A stretch of 59,909 nt of DNA from an uncultured Lachnospiraceae bacterium. GTDB taxonomy: Bacteria > Bacillota > Clostridia > Lachnospirales > Lachnospiraceae. Under the pieces are notes generated by a model. It was given only the letters and a program-made list of their open reading frames with translations, was not told the origin of the DNA and searched no databases. Location: positions 1 to 59,909 of the forward strand of contig CAKNHF010000018.1 of assembly GCA_930972465.1 (NCBI GenBank), written 5' to 3'. This document shows positions 15,168 to 24,500 of the stretch, piece by piece (the stretch's first letter is position 1; each line of letters opens with the position of its first letter). The translations under genes and the position numbers were made by a program.

Positions 15168-16778
15168 CTACGCTGTCTGATAGTGATCGACAATCTTTCT
15201 TTCGTTCTTCTCATACTGATCGGCACATTTCTCAAGCGCCTGTGCAAGACGTCCCAGCTCATCCGCTCTGTACTCCAGATTTCTCGCCAGCGAGGTCATC
15301 TTAAAATACAATGCCTGCTTTGTGAGCAGTCCGAAGTCCACGCTCTTCCTGACAGCCCGGATTCTCTGCGCCTCTCTGTCCAGCTCGGTCTGCTGACTCC
15401 TGAGTTCCGAAGATATCCGGCGCATCATCCTCGTATCGGTTCTGAACCAGCTGTAATCCGCCGTCTTTCCCCAGCTTTTGATCCACTCTATAAAGTCATT
15501 CCCGATATCCTGGATATAATCTATGAAAGCACTGAAAGCCTCCACCGCTTTTGCAAATGCCTCTCCGAGTTTCTCTATCATATCCCTGATAAACTTAACC
15601 AGCTTATACAACAGAGATACGGATACCAGAAGATTCAGTGCCAGAGGTGCGAGCACGATAACCGTGACGCCTATAATCGCCGGATGGATGTTCGTCTCCT
15701 CTGAGAATCTTCTCAGAAGATCAGCAAGAACCTGCCTTCCTTCCTCTGACCCTATGATATTGAATACCACCGGTACGATGGTATCAGCTCCAAACGAAAG
15801 TATATCATCAACTGATACATGATCTCCGTCTACCCCGACTGTCCTTCCCTCAAGATTCTCCAGTATCTGCATGATTAACATAGCCGCGGCGTCCTTCTGA
15901 TCGTCCGGAAGACTCATCAGATATTCCGAAAGTCGCTCCGCAAGGTCCCCAAGCGGTCCCCTTTCTGTCTCCGGTGTCAGAACAGAGATAAATTCGCCGT
16001 CTTCATAGCGGAAATACATATTGACCATATGGAACCCTTCATAATCCCCCCGCATTCCTCCGTCTGGGTTCTCCGTTGTTTCAAGATATATGGTGTGATC
16101 CTTTACTATGATGGGATTGATAAGAGGACTTACATAGTCGTTATATCCGTTGATCGCATACATCTTATCAAGGATTTCCTGATATCCTTCTTCTCCGTAT
16201 TTTTCTTTGAACATCTCGATGGCTTCGTCTGAGAACCCCTGTCCGTCCATGGAGTAACATGTGTCGATCAGATCATTGTTCTCAGCCATAAGGGTCACAT
16301 ACTGCGATTTGTTTCCGCCCTTGGAGTGTCCTGTTATGATGATGTGATCCTCCTCCGTCCATCCGTATTTTTCTACCAGATAGTCAAAATATCTGGCGGC
16401 CTCCTCCTGCTGCTGCGTGGATGCTTCTGTCACTCCGTGTGCATTGTCAATCCACCCGCCGTCTCCGGTGCCGCAGTATGAGACATATATCTCGCCTGAC
16501 GGGAGCTCAAAAGCACAGGCAACGGTCTCTGAGTTGAACATATCTCCCTGATTCCAGCTCTGTCCGAGTATCTTTGTATCCCCGAATCCAGGATACCGTT
16601 CTACGGCATCGGACAGTATCTCATACGCCTGTATCGCATCCGCGTCTCCTGTCTCAGCGATCTGGTCGCGTGCTCTGAGCAGGACTTCCTCCAGTGTGCC
16701 CCCCTCAAAATGGTCTGCATACTCCCAGGAAGTAAAGACATTTAAAATTGCCGCAAGATTCACTTCACTCTCATTCAT
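15168..16778 (-). CDS. Type VII-secreted lipase with reverse domain order (TslA-like)
   Basis: 536 residues. The N-terminal half is a DUF2974/lipase-3-like alpha/beta-hydrolase with nucleophile Ser152 in IITGHSKGGNK and a likely catalytic His at about 250. A hydrophobic segment follows at about 363-395, then a long helical C-terminal domain (about 400-536) ending with YEKNE, the YxxxD/E signal of type VII substrates. Staphylococcus aureus TslA is an established type VII phospholipase with this reverse order, targeted by its C-terminal helices, with small helical partners and a lipoprotein immunity protein. All three elements are encoded here side by side. The ATG at 16778 is chosen because GGAGG, inside the end of the upstream gene, is 8 bases before it. 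Enzyme specificity is inferred. Confidence 0.82.
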   Translation of the reverse strand: MNESEVNLAAILNVFTSWEYADHFEGGTLEEVLLRARDQIAETGDADAIQAYEILSDAVERYPGFGDTKILGQSWNQGDMFNSETVACAFELPSGEIYVSYCGTGDGGWIDNAHGVTEASTQQQEEAARYFDYLVEKYGWTEEDHIIITGHSKGGNKSQYVTLMAENNDLIDTCYSMDGQGFSDEAIEMFKEKYGEEGYQEILDKMYAINGYNDYVSPLINPIIVKDHTIYLETTENPDGGMRGDYEGFHMVNMYFRYEDGEFISVLTPETERGPLGDLAERLSEYLMSLPDDQKDAAAMLIMQILENLEGRTVGVDGDHVSVDDILSFGADTIVPVVFNIIGSEEGRQVLADLLRRFSEETNIHPAIIGVTVIVLAPLALNLLVSVSLLYKLVKFIRDMIEKLGEAFAKAVEAFSAFIDYIQDIGNDFIEWIKSWGKTADYSWFRTDTRMMRRISSELRSQQTELDREAQRIRAVRKSVDFGLLTKQALYFKMTSLARNLEYRADELGRLAQALEKCADQYEKNERKIVDHYQTA

Positions 16779-16783
16779 CTTCT

Positions 16784-17482
16784 TCACCTCCAGTTTGCAT
16801 AATAGAATTCATATGCTTTGTCCATTGCGAAATAGCATCTGCCGCTGAACCAGTCCTCCCGCGAGATCCAGTCATGATAATTTGTTTCATCTATCCGGGC
16901 ACAGGCTGCCTCATCCTGTGTGACAAACAGATTCCCGTCCAGCCGGATCTTTCTGTCTTCCAGCTCCTGCCGGAGATTCTCCAGCCGGGTCTCTTTGCGC
17001 GCCGCATCCCATTTCTCTTCTGCAACGATCACTGCTGCAAGAAGCGTATCCCGATCCTGAATGATATCCTCCACGCTCATCTCCGGACCCATATTATCCG
17101 GAAACTGCGAGGACGCGGTCAGAAAAATCACCCTGCTCCGGGGATATACATTCCGTACGGCATGCTCCAGCTCTGTCTGTATTTCATCCTCATATTTACA
17201 GCCCATGTAATTGTCATAGTAAACAGCTTCTCCGTCAGGAACGATCTTCTTTCCGGCTTTGATCAGCTGTCCGGGGAGGGAATCACATTCCAGATGTGCT
17301 GCGCAGTTCTCACTTCCGAGCTTCTTAAACTGCCATTCCACAAACCGGAAATCCTCTCCGTATTTTTCTTCCATCCTGGAAACGATCTTTTCCTTTTCTG
17401 ATGTTATCTTTAACATGGCACATCCGCTTCCTCCTGTCACAGTTAATATTATCAATGCTGCAATAAGCAGTTTCTTTCTCAA
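16784..17482 (-). CDS. Lipoprotein, candidate immunity protein for the lipase
   Basis: 232 residues with a short lipoprotein signal (GGSGCA, Cys21) and a charged mixed alpha/beta domain with no recognised fold. It starts at TTG, 9 bases after GGAGG. It lies immediately upstream of the lipase gene (5-bp gap) and contains that gene's ribosome site. In S. aureus, TslA is neutralised by the lipoprotein TilA encoded next to it, so an extracytoplasmic immunity role is a strong inference. A lysine- and acid-rich helix of about 25 residues at 150-180 may contact the effector. Confidence 0.7.
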   Translation of the reverse strand: MRKKLLIAALIILTVTGGSGCAMLKITSEKEKIVSRMEEKYGEDFRFVEWQFKKLGSENCAAHLECDSLPGQLIKAGKKIVPDGEAVYYDNYMGCKYEDEIQTELEHAVRNVYPRSRVIFLTASSQFPDNMGPEMSVEDIIQDRDTLLAAVIVAEEKWDAARKETRLENLRQELEDRKIRLDGNLFVTQDEAACARIDETNYHDWISREDWFSGRCYFAMDKAYEFYYANWR

Positions 17483-17496
17483 ATCTGTCAGCCTCC

Positions 17497-18030
17497 TCAG
17501 AACTTTACCCGAAGCCGCGTATTCCCGATCCTGATAAGATCATTATTTTTCAAAGCACACGGCCGGGTGATCCTCTGCCCGTTGACTTCCGTGTGATTCT
17601 TTGATCCTGCATCTTCTATGTAGATCATGCCGTTTGCCGCAAACAGACGGCAGTGAAAGTTTGACACTCTCATATCATTTTTTATGGTAAGGAAATTTTC
17701 CATTCCTTTTATATTCTGTGCACGCCCGATCCCTATGCTGTCCCGGAATCTTGCGGTGTAATTCTCCCCCCTCGTCACTTCCTGGAGACAGATGTGATAC
17801 ATGGCTTTCCGGCTGCCCTGCAGTATATAGGTGCCGCCGCTCTGTTCCGTTGTCCCTCTGAACATCCTTCCCGAATCCGCTCCGCTCTTCTGTGTGTCTA
17901 TATCCATACCGCCCTGCATGACGATATGGTTTTCCCGGTGTTTTCTGATGAAAATCCACACAAGAAGACCGGCAAGCAGAAGAACCGCGGTTATGATCAG
18001 GATGACCAGAAGGATCTCAAGTTCCGTCAT
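17497..18030 (-). CDS. Single-pass membrane protein with FHA domain
   Basis: 177 residues: membrane helix at about 5-28, charged linker, and a C-terminal FHA domain (about 90-177) with MRVSNFHCRLF, EDAGSKNH and TEVNGQRI in the places of the family's SxxH and NG motifs. FHA domains bind phospho-threonine. The start overlaps the stop of the preceding WXG100-like gene by four bases (ATGA), so translation is coupled. It probably links the kinase/phosphatase module of the locus to the secreted lipase group. Confidence 0.88.
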   Translation of the reverse strand: MTELEILLVILIITAVLLLAGLLVWIFIRKHRENHIVMQGGMDIDTQKSGADSGRMFRGTTEQSGGTYILQGSRKAMYHICLQEVTRGENYTARFRDSIGIGRAQNIKGMENFLTIKNDMRVSNFHCRLFAANGMIYIEDAGSKNHTEVNGQRITRPCALKNNDLIRIGNTRLRVKF

Positions 18031-18329
18031 GATTCCCTCTCGGCCGCGATCTGTGCGGCCCGCTCTTCGGCAAGTCTGACCTGTCTTGTCACATTCCGGA
18101 AGACCTCCGCCGTGCTGCGCACATCCCCGGCCGAGCGCTCCATCTTCTCCTGAAGCCTGGACGCCTTTCTCATATACGCTTCCGCTCCGGCTCCTTTCCA
18201 GGCTCCTCCCAGCTGCTGCATCGACTCTTCATAGCGGGAGGAGACAAGCTTTTCCAGATCTGCCGCTATCTGCTCCAGTTCCTCTATCTGGGCATTCGCC
18301 TTTTGAAAATCAAACTCCAGAAATCCCAT
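18027..18329 (-). CDS. WXG100-like small helical protein (WKG)
   Basis: 100 residues, two long helices with a central AWKGAGAEAY turn, the WXG motif. There is no YxxxD/E near the C-terminus. It is the last of six consecutive small helical genes and the nearest to the lipase pair, so it is a candidate partner that hides the lipase targeting helices, like TlaA1/TlaA2 of the TslA system. Confidence 0.85.
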   Translation of the reverse strand: MGFLEFDFQKANAQIEELEQIAADLEKLVSSRYEESMQQLGGAWKGAGAEAYMRKASRLQEKMERSAGDVRSTAEVFRNVTRQVRLAEERAAQIAAERES

Positions 18330-18339
18330 CTTAAACCTC

Positions 18340-18666
18340 CTATACTATCACGTCCGTGGGCAGTCCGTCTGCCTCGCCTTCCGCCGATGTCTCATTTGAT
18401 ATATAATTCTGAGCGATCTCTTCGAGAATCTCTGCCGTCTCCCGAAACCGACCCAGAGTCTCTTCAATCTTTGTCCGGCAGTCCTGATAAACCGCGCGGT
18501 GAGTTTCTCCCGCCTCCCCGCACCAGTAATCCGAGGAACGTTTTACGGACGACTCTATCCTGTCAAACCGTTTTTCAACAGCGCTGATCCGATTCAGTAC
18601 ATCCCCCGCCTTTCCTGCAAGGGCTTCCGGTGAAACCTTTATCACTACACTCTGCAGTCCGTCCAT
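18340..18666 (-). CDS. WXG100-like small helical protein (WCG)
   Basis: 108 residues, helical hairpin with YWCGEAGE at the turn (WXG with Cys). C-terminal YISNE fits YxxxD/E. It begins with VSPEAL and ends with DGLPTDVI, nearly the same as the paralogue at 19383-19697 (NGLVTDVI), so these two form a subfamily with an extended tail. Confidence 0.85.
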   Translation of the reverse strand: MDGLQSVVIKVSPEALAGKAGDVLNRISAVEKRFDRIESSVKRSSDYWCGEAGETHRAVYQDCRTKIEETLGRFRETAEILEEIAQNYISNETSAEGEADGLPTDVIV

Positions 18667-18682
18667 CTCTTCTCTCCCTCTC

Positions 18683-18985
18683 TCAAACTCTGATCCGATT
18701 TACAATGCTCTCTATCGACTGCTCGCAGCTTACATATTCTCTGGATGCATATTCCATGCACGAGACATATTCCGCCAGTTCCGTGCACACCTGAAGTGCA
18801 TTCTCAATATCCTCAGCCATTCTGCTCTGATATGCTGCGGCTGCCGGTCCCTCCCAGAGCGAATTCATACCAACTGTATCATCCCTGAGAAGCTCAAGCT
18901 CATTTTTTATCTCTTTTATTTCATCCGCAATGCTGTCTTTATCCGAGTTCAGCATATCAGTCTCAATCTCTATCCGGTCACTCAT
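18683..18985 (-). CDS. WXG100-like small helical protein (WEG)
   Basis: 100 residues, acidic two-helix hairpin with SLWEGPAAAAY and a C-terminal YVSCE (YxxxD/E). Contains three cysteines in the second helix, unusual for the family. One of six small helical proteins. Confidence 0.87.
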   Translation of the reverse strand: MSDRIEIETDMLNSDKDSIADEIKEIKNELELLRDDTVGMNSLWEGPAAAAYQSRMAEDIENALQVCTELAEYVSCMEYASREYVSCEQSIESIVNRIRV

Positions 18986-19000
18986 CCACTCTCACCCCGC

Positions 19001-19363
19001 TTAAAGTTCTATCTTTACATTTTCTTTCAGAAAACGGTTGAATTCTATTCTGATCCGGCCTGTCATTACAGGCTCCCATACACGCTTTTCACCTTCATAC
19101 ATGTCAACGATATTCTTCTCTGTCTTTTCTGTGATCCGGCAGACTTCCGCAAGCCCGTCAGACATCTCCGTGATCTGCTGCTGAAGCTCTTCCAGTGTTG
19201 TCTCCAGAGCCTTCAGCCGGCTGATCGTCTCCTCCGTATACGACTGCCGGCTGATCTCTCTTTCCACATCACACAGCCGTTCTCTGATCCGGGCTGTCTC
19301 CCGGGCCTGCCCGGAAAGCTCTGATGATATATTTTTTAACTCTTCTGACCGAATCCTAATCAC
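19001..19363 (-). CDS. Small helical protein without WXG, secretion partner candidate
   Basis: 120 residues, almost entirely helical and highly charged with coiled-coil character at about 10-80. No WXG turn; a single tryptophan lies in KRVWEPV near residue 95. It starts at GTG, 8 bases after GGGG. Its size and its place among WXG100 genes suggest an LXG-type helical partner or chaperone. Confidence 0.7.
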   Translation of the reverse strand: MIRIRSEELKNISSELSGQARETARIRERLCDVEREISRQSYTEETISRLKALETTLEELQQQITEMSDGLAEVCRITEKTEKNIVDMYEGEKRVWEPVMTGRIRIEFNRFLKENVKIEL

Positions 19364-19382
19364 GCTGTTTTCCCCACATCTG

Positions 19383-19697
19383 CTACTGGATCACATCTGT
19401 CACCAGTCCGTTCGCCTCGTCGGCGCCTGCCTTGTCGCTTTCCTGATATACGCTTGCCATCTCTTCCAGATCGGATGCATGTTCCTGAACCATCCTCACG
19501 ATGCGCTGAATATCGTCTTCCAGTCCCTTGAATTTTGTCATGTATGTGGTTGCCGCTTCGCCTTCCCAGATTGAATTCAGGCCTGTTACAAGCTGCATCA
19601 TCTCTCCTGTAAGTGTGTTAATGGTGCTTCCCTGATTTGAAAACTCTCCTGCTGTTGAAATTAATGCTTCCGGTGATACTCTGATAATTCCTTCCAT
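19383..19697 (-). CDS. WXG100-like small helical protein (WEG, TDVI tail)
   Basis: 104 residues, hairpin with SIWEGEAATTY at the turn and YQESD as the YxxxD/E signal. The N-terminal VSPEAL and C-terminal NGLVTDVI are shared with the protein encoded at 18340-18666. Probably co-secreted or a partner of another helical protein of this group. Confidence 0.9.
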   Translation of the reverse strand: MEGIIRVSPEALISTAGEFSNQGSTINTLTGEMMQLVTGLNSIWEGEAATTYMTKFKGLEDDIQRIVRMVQEHASDLEEMASVYQESDKAGADEANGLVTDVIQ

Positions 19698-19757
19698 AAT
19701 GATTCTCCTTTTCTCTCTCCACTGCTGTTTTCTGTATTTGCCGCGACTCTGTCAGAA

Positions 19758-20060
19758 TTACTTGTATGTCCTGTTGTTGGCCAGTTCGATATTCGTGTTC
19801 TCTGCCTGAATGTATTTGGCCAGTATGACTTCCAGCTTCTGTGCGTACAGCTCGATCGCTGTGTAGAAATTATCCATCTGCTGCTTGTCACTTGTAAACG
19901 CGTTGTGGAATGCCGTCTTTGCGTTGCCTTCCCACATACTGTTCAGACTTGCTTCCGTCGACTCCAGCTCTCCCACTGCACTCTTAAACTGCGTATTCAG
20001 TGTGCGGAGCTCTTCAATCTTGCTCTTCAGCTCATTTGTCATTACTTTGATCTCTGCCAT
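19758..20060 (-). CDS. esxA: WXG100 protein (EsxA-like)
   Basis: 100 residues, the most canonical WXG100 protein here: helix, SMWEGNAKTAF turn, helix, and YIQAE as the YxxxD/E secretion signal. EsxA homodimers are exported by EssC and are needed for secretion in type VIIb systems. A strong ribosome site (GGAGGT) suggests high expression. It follows a 150-bp gap after the EsaB gene, the largest gap in the core part of the locus. Confidence 0.93.
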   Translation of the reverse strand: MAEIKVMTNELKSKIEELRTLNTQFKSAVGELESTEASLNSMWEGNAKTAFHNAFTSDKQQMDNFYTAIELYAQKLEVILAKYIQAENTNIELANNRTYK

Positions 20061-20211
20061 TTTAATACCTCCAATAAATTTTTATCCCGCTTCGGAATGT
20101 TTATTTTGTTTTTCCTCTGCTGTTGAACTTATCTTACCACTGATCCGTATTTTTTGATTTTTTTCTGACAGACTGCACGATTTCCTGACCAATGACGTCC
20201 TGTCAGCCCGT

Positions 20212-20460
20212 TCAGACCAGAACCAGGCTCATTCCGGTTGTAATCCCGCAGTCTCCGGCGGTTCTCTCCGGAGGAAGGATCCGCCTTCCTGACGGATCGC
20301 ACAGCATCAGATCCTCATCCTTCCCGGTAAACGCACACTGCTCCTGCAGGCAAATCATATCCCGTATCTGCCTGGCCACCATGCCAAGCTGCATATTCTC
20401 GTCGATCTGGAAATCATACCGTTTTCCCATTACAGGCACGTCAATATCCACAAGTATCAT
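20212..20460 (-). CDS. esaB: EsaB/YukD-like ubiquitin-fold protein
   Basis: 82 residues from the ATG preceded by AGGAG, with a 20-bp overlap on the preceding gene. The sequence has the ubiquitin-like pattern of YukD/EsaB: a beta hairpin (ILVDIDVPVMGKRYDF), a helix, DLMLCDPSGRRI and a terminal GMSLVLV strand. EsaB is a cytosolic regulator or component of type VIIb secretion. The longer frame from 20487 has no good ribosome site. Confidence 0.85.
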   Translation of the reverse strand: MILVDIDVPVMGKRYDFQIDENMQLGMVARQIRDMICLQEQCAFTGKDEDLMLCDPSGRRILPPERTAGDCGITTGMSLVLV

Positions 20461-20866
20461 CCCGCATCTCCTCTTTCCATCGTTCAAATTCCTCTCTGCC
20501 GAAAAGGAGCAGTTCCAGTGTCCTCTGTCTCGTCCGGCAGAGAGACGTCACCAGCACCTCCCGCCCCCTCTCATAACAGTAATATGTCTCATCCTCAATC
20601 ACCATCGGATAATCCTGTTCCGGCCATGCCATACACTGCAGCATCCGACCTGTTCGCTTCTCTATCCGGAATACTCCGCCTTCATTCTCCAGGAAGCCTT
20701 TCCGGTTCATGCCGGCCAGCACTCTGACCGCCTCCTCGTCTGATACCGGTTTCTGATCCAGACAGATTCCGTTGACCGACTCTGCGCCGATACTTTCAAG
20801 GAGCAGAAATATCTCCCGGTATTCAAGAAGTATCCCTTTCTCCATACATCCATGTCCTGCCTCCAT
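20441..20866 (-). CDS. Unrecognised type VII-locus protein, possibly EspG-like
   Basis: 141 residues, cytosolic, mixed alpha/beta. The order is a helix (EYREIFLLLESIG), a winged-helix-like helix ending in MNRKGFL, RTGRMLQCMAWPEQD, then several beta strands. This resembles in pattern one half of the EspG chaperones of mycobacterial type VII systems, which have a helix, GL turn and LarP segment before a beta sheet. The match is by eye only. It starts directly after the LytTR gene and overlaps the EsaB gene. A chaperone or scaffold role is inference. Confidence 0.6.
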   Translation of the reverse strand: MEAGHGCMEKGILLEYREIFLLLESIGAESVNGICLDQKPVSDEEAVRVLAGMNRKGFLENEGGVFRIEKRTGRMLQCMAWPEQDYPMVIEDETYYCYERGREVLVTSLCRTRQRTLELLLFGREEFERWKEEMRDDTCGY

Positions 20867-20867
20867 G

Positions 20868-21587
20868 TCATTTTCCTCCCAACTGTCTCATCACCGGTCT
20901 GTACGTTCTGGATACCGGGATCTCAAAACCGCCCTCAAGGAGCAGAAGATTTCTCGAAAGCACCGTCCTCTCAATCTTTCCGCGGTTCACGAGAAAGCTT
21001 CTGTGGCATCTCAGAAACCTTTCCCCCAGCTCCTGTTCCAGCTGTTCGATTGTCCCGTAGAACCCGTACTCTTCCTTGCCTGTATTCAGATAGATCTTTT
21101 TATTCCGCGCCTCAAAGAAACAGATCGTGTCATACTCTATCAGGATGCGTCCGTCCTGATTGTCCAGCACGAACATCTTCTCCCTGTCCGGCTTCTGATA
21201 ACGCCTGAGCAGCTCGGAGAACGCCTCCCTGAGCACCTCCTCTGCCTGCTCCTTATGAAACGGTTTCAGAATAAGTGATTCTGCATGGATCCCCGGCTTC
21301 ATGTACAGCACCGGAGATATGTCAAGACTGGCGATCAGAATGATATAGGCGCTCTCGTTCCTGCTTCTGAAGGCTTCTGTAAGCCTCAGCATGTCCGGAA
21401 CGGTAATGTCAATGCAGGCCATATCTGTCCTCTCGCCGGTCCTGATCAGCTCTTCCAGCTCCATGACCGACGGACATCGGTGTATCTCCAGTTTTTCGTC
21501 ACTCAGCTGTCCTGTCAGCCCTCTGGAGCAGATACATATGTATCCGCTCTCTTCCTCAGACGGACTGGCGACTACCATAACTATCAT
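20868..21587 (-). CDS. LytTR-family regulator with degenerate receiver
   Basis: 239 residues. The N-terminal domain is receiver-like (Asp60 in ACIDITVPD, Lys in LILKPF), but the acidic pair expected after strand 1 is replaced by ASPSEE, so phosphorylation is doubtful. The C-terminal LytTR domain (about 135-236) is complete with EARNKKIYL, FLRCHRSFLVN and PVSRTYRP. No histidine kinase is encoded near it. It lies between EssC and the EspG-like gene and probably controls the secretion locus. Confidence 0.88.
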   Translation of the reverse strand: MIVMVVASPSEEESGYICICSRGLTGQLSDEKLEIHRCPSVMELEELIRTGERTDMACIDITVPDMLRLTEAFRSRNESAYIILIASLDISPVLYMKPGIHAESLILKPFHKEQAEEVLREAFSELLRRYQKPDREKMFVLDNQDGRILIEYDTICFFEARNKKIYLNTGKEEYGFYGTIEQLEQELGERFLRCHRSFLVNRGKIERTVLSRNLLLLEGGFEIPVSRTYRPVMRQLGGK

Positions 21588-21590
21588 GGC

Positions 21591-24500
21591 TCAATCCCTT
21601 CTTGCAAGCGGTATGGCGATCTTGATTCCGATGGTCTCATCCTCTTCATCTGCCGCGTATCCTCCGCCTTTTTTCATAGATTTTCCAAGCTCCGCATAGG
21701 GGATATTCTGGAAATTGAATATCTTCTGCGCTGTAAGGCTTCCGCCGAGGTGCACTCCCTTTTTATACGACACAAAAGACTGATATGCTCTGTATGACAT
21801 CAGAGAAGCCGTATCATCCGTTTTCAGGCAGCCGAAGAAATAAATCCTGTGAAGACTTCCCTTCTCCATGATGTTCTCCATGAATCCCGACATGTTCCCG
21901 ACTGTCGCCTGTGCCTGATATACCCTCGAGAAAAATTCCTTCAGATCACTCAGGAAAATAAATACCGGTCTCTCCGCCTTCATTCTCTGATAGATCTCAT
22001 CCTCGTCCAGCCCCTCATCGATGAAGCCTCTCTTCTTCTTGTTTCTCGATATGAATACCGGCGTCAGCTCCTTAAAGTACTGGAACATTCCTTCAATATC
22101 CGTCAGATACTTCGCGCCGCACTCTGCGGCCGTCTTCTTAAGTTCCGCCTGTCCCGGTTCGATCACGCAGAGATCTCCCCCGACTGCCTTTGCTCCGTAG
22201 ATGAGAAGTCTGAGCACATTCGTCTTTCCTGTATGAGCACGTCCGGATATTGTGTAGCAGTATGTCTCTCTGAGTCCGACCCCGAACACCGCAGCCGTCT
22301 CCATGTCGTATGCCATCGGAACCCTGTCTCCGCCTGCTGCCATCCTGTGATAGTCTTCCAGCTTTTCCAGTTTTCCAAGCGTCGGATTCTCCGGGATTTC
22401 CGGAATCGGCGACGGCAGCTTTCCTGTCCACTTCTCCGCCATCTCCCGGCACTTCTTCTCCAGTATCCTTCCTCTCTCAAAATCGTCGTCGGCTTCCAGC
22501 GCAAGGGCCGTCTGAAACTCCAGGATTCTTCCGTCCACATCCGTCAGTCCTCTTCCCTTCACCCCGGCTTCCGGAAGTACAGGAAGCCGTGTCGCCCGCA
22601 TGACTTCCATGTATTTGAACTTGTCGCTCTGCTCCAGAGAGACGACCGTCCGGATATTGTCGGCGATCCTTCCGGGGATCTCGGAGATTCCATATCCCGC
22701 CGCGGTGACCGCCAGATAGATTCCGTAGCCGGTTCCTTCTCTTACCATCCGCAGCACGGTCTCATCGTATCTGCAGCCTGATTTTTCCCGGAATCCGCCG
22801 AAGTTGTCTATCACAATAAGAATGGCCGGAATCTTCTGTCCGTAGGCCTGTATATACTGACTGTAGTTTCCTCCCTGGAACATTCTCCTTCGTTCTTCCA
22901 TCACCGCATTCATCATATACATGAATTTGCCCAGCCGTTCTCCCTGATCCTCATAGATAATGCCTCCGACATGCGGCGCCCGCTCGAACGGAGCCAGGAG
23001 ATGACTGCTGTAATCGAGAATATAACACTGCAGCTGATCCGGACTGTAATTCCGGAGAAGCGAATACAGAAGGGTCTGAAGAAATGTACTCTTTCCGCTC
23101 ACCACAGCCCCGCACACCGCAAGGTTTCCGTGTTCCGCAAAATCAATCACACAGGGAGCCTGGATCTGATGTTCCGGATCATCATAGATTCCCACAGGCG
23201 CGCTCAGAGTCCATTTTCCTGTCTCCGGAATTTTCTTTCCGTTCTGCTCCGCCTCGTCAAGATATATGCTGTCTCCCAGAACCGGCATCCAGAGTTTTCT
23301 CGCGTTCCGGTACCCTTCTTCTTCCGCCGTTTGCTTCAGATATCCGACGACAGCCTCAAGCTGAGTGATATCCTTTTTCTTTCCTTTTGCCGGATGTTCC
23401 TTTCTGAGGCGCCGCATCCTGCTTGCCGCCAGCGATTCCCGCCCGGTTCTTGTCAGCATGACCGCAGCCGTCTCTGTTCCGGACTCGCTTTCTTCATAGG
23501 GCGCGCCGCTCCATCCGGTCTGGAACAGTTCATAGATCTCGTCATTTCCGACCTGCAGATATCCGCGGCCGGTCTGAGTGATAAATGCCGCATCCGGTTT
23601 ATGCAGCATGTCGTTGCTGTCCTGACGGTCCTGGACTCTCAGACAGAGCCTGAACCTGGAGTTGCTCCATATATTGTCATCCACTGTGCCGCTTGGCTTC
23701 TGCGTAGCCAGTATCAGATGCACCCCGAGACTTCTTCCCACCTGAGCCACACTGATAAGCTCCCGCATAAAGTCCGGCTCTTCCTTCTTCAGCTCGGCGA
23801 ACTCGTCAATGATAATAAACAGATGCGGAACAGGCTCGCCGGCCTCATGGTTTTTATAAAGTCTTGTATACAGATTGATATTGTTCACACCGTACTCGGT
23901 AAATATCTTCTGTCTTCTCAGATTCTCGCTCTTAATGGAAATCATTGCCCTTCGGATCTGATTTCCGGAGAGATTCGATATCTGTCCGGCCATATGAGGA
24001 AGCCCTTCGAAAAGATTCGCCATGCCTCCTCCCTTAAAGTCTATGATAAAGAACGAGACGTCTTCCGGGCTGAAATTGATGGCAAGGGAAAGAATATATG
24101 TCTGAAGCGTCTCACTCTTTCCGGATCCTGTGGTGCCTGCCACAAGTCCGTGGGGGCCGTGGTATTTCTCATGTACATCCAGACAGCAGTCCGCGTCCCC
24201 GGACTTTTTCCCGATCAGCGCCCGCATACTGTTGTAGGTCCTGTTCTTTCTCCACCTCTCCTTTACTTGGAACTCTTCCAGAGACCTCACGCCGTACATT
24301 GAGAAAAAGTCCAGAGTCTGAGGAATCTCGCTGGTCGTCTCCACTTCGTTTACACGGACGTCGGCAAGTGTTCTCCCCATCTTTTCCAGCTCATCCGAAC
24401 GTACCCGGTCCAGTTTGACCGCCTTCCTCTCCATCTGTCCTTCCAGAAGATTATAGTATCCCTGGAAATACCGGTCATTCTCAACAATGTCCTCACAGGT

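Noticed and set aside
22971-24302. Plus-strand open frame of 443 codons across EssC
   Set aside because: Antisense shadow of a highly conserved ATPase gene; composition and lack of start signals argue against coding.
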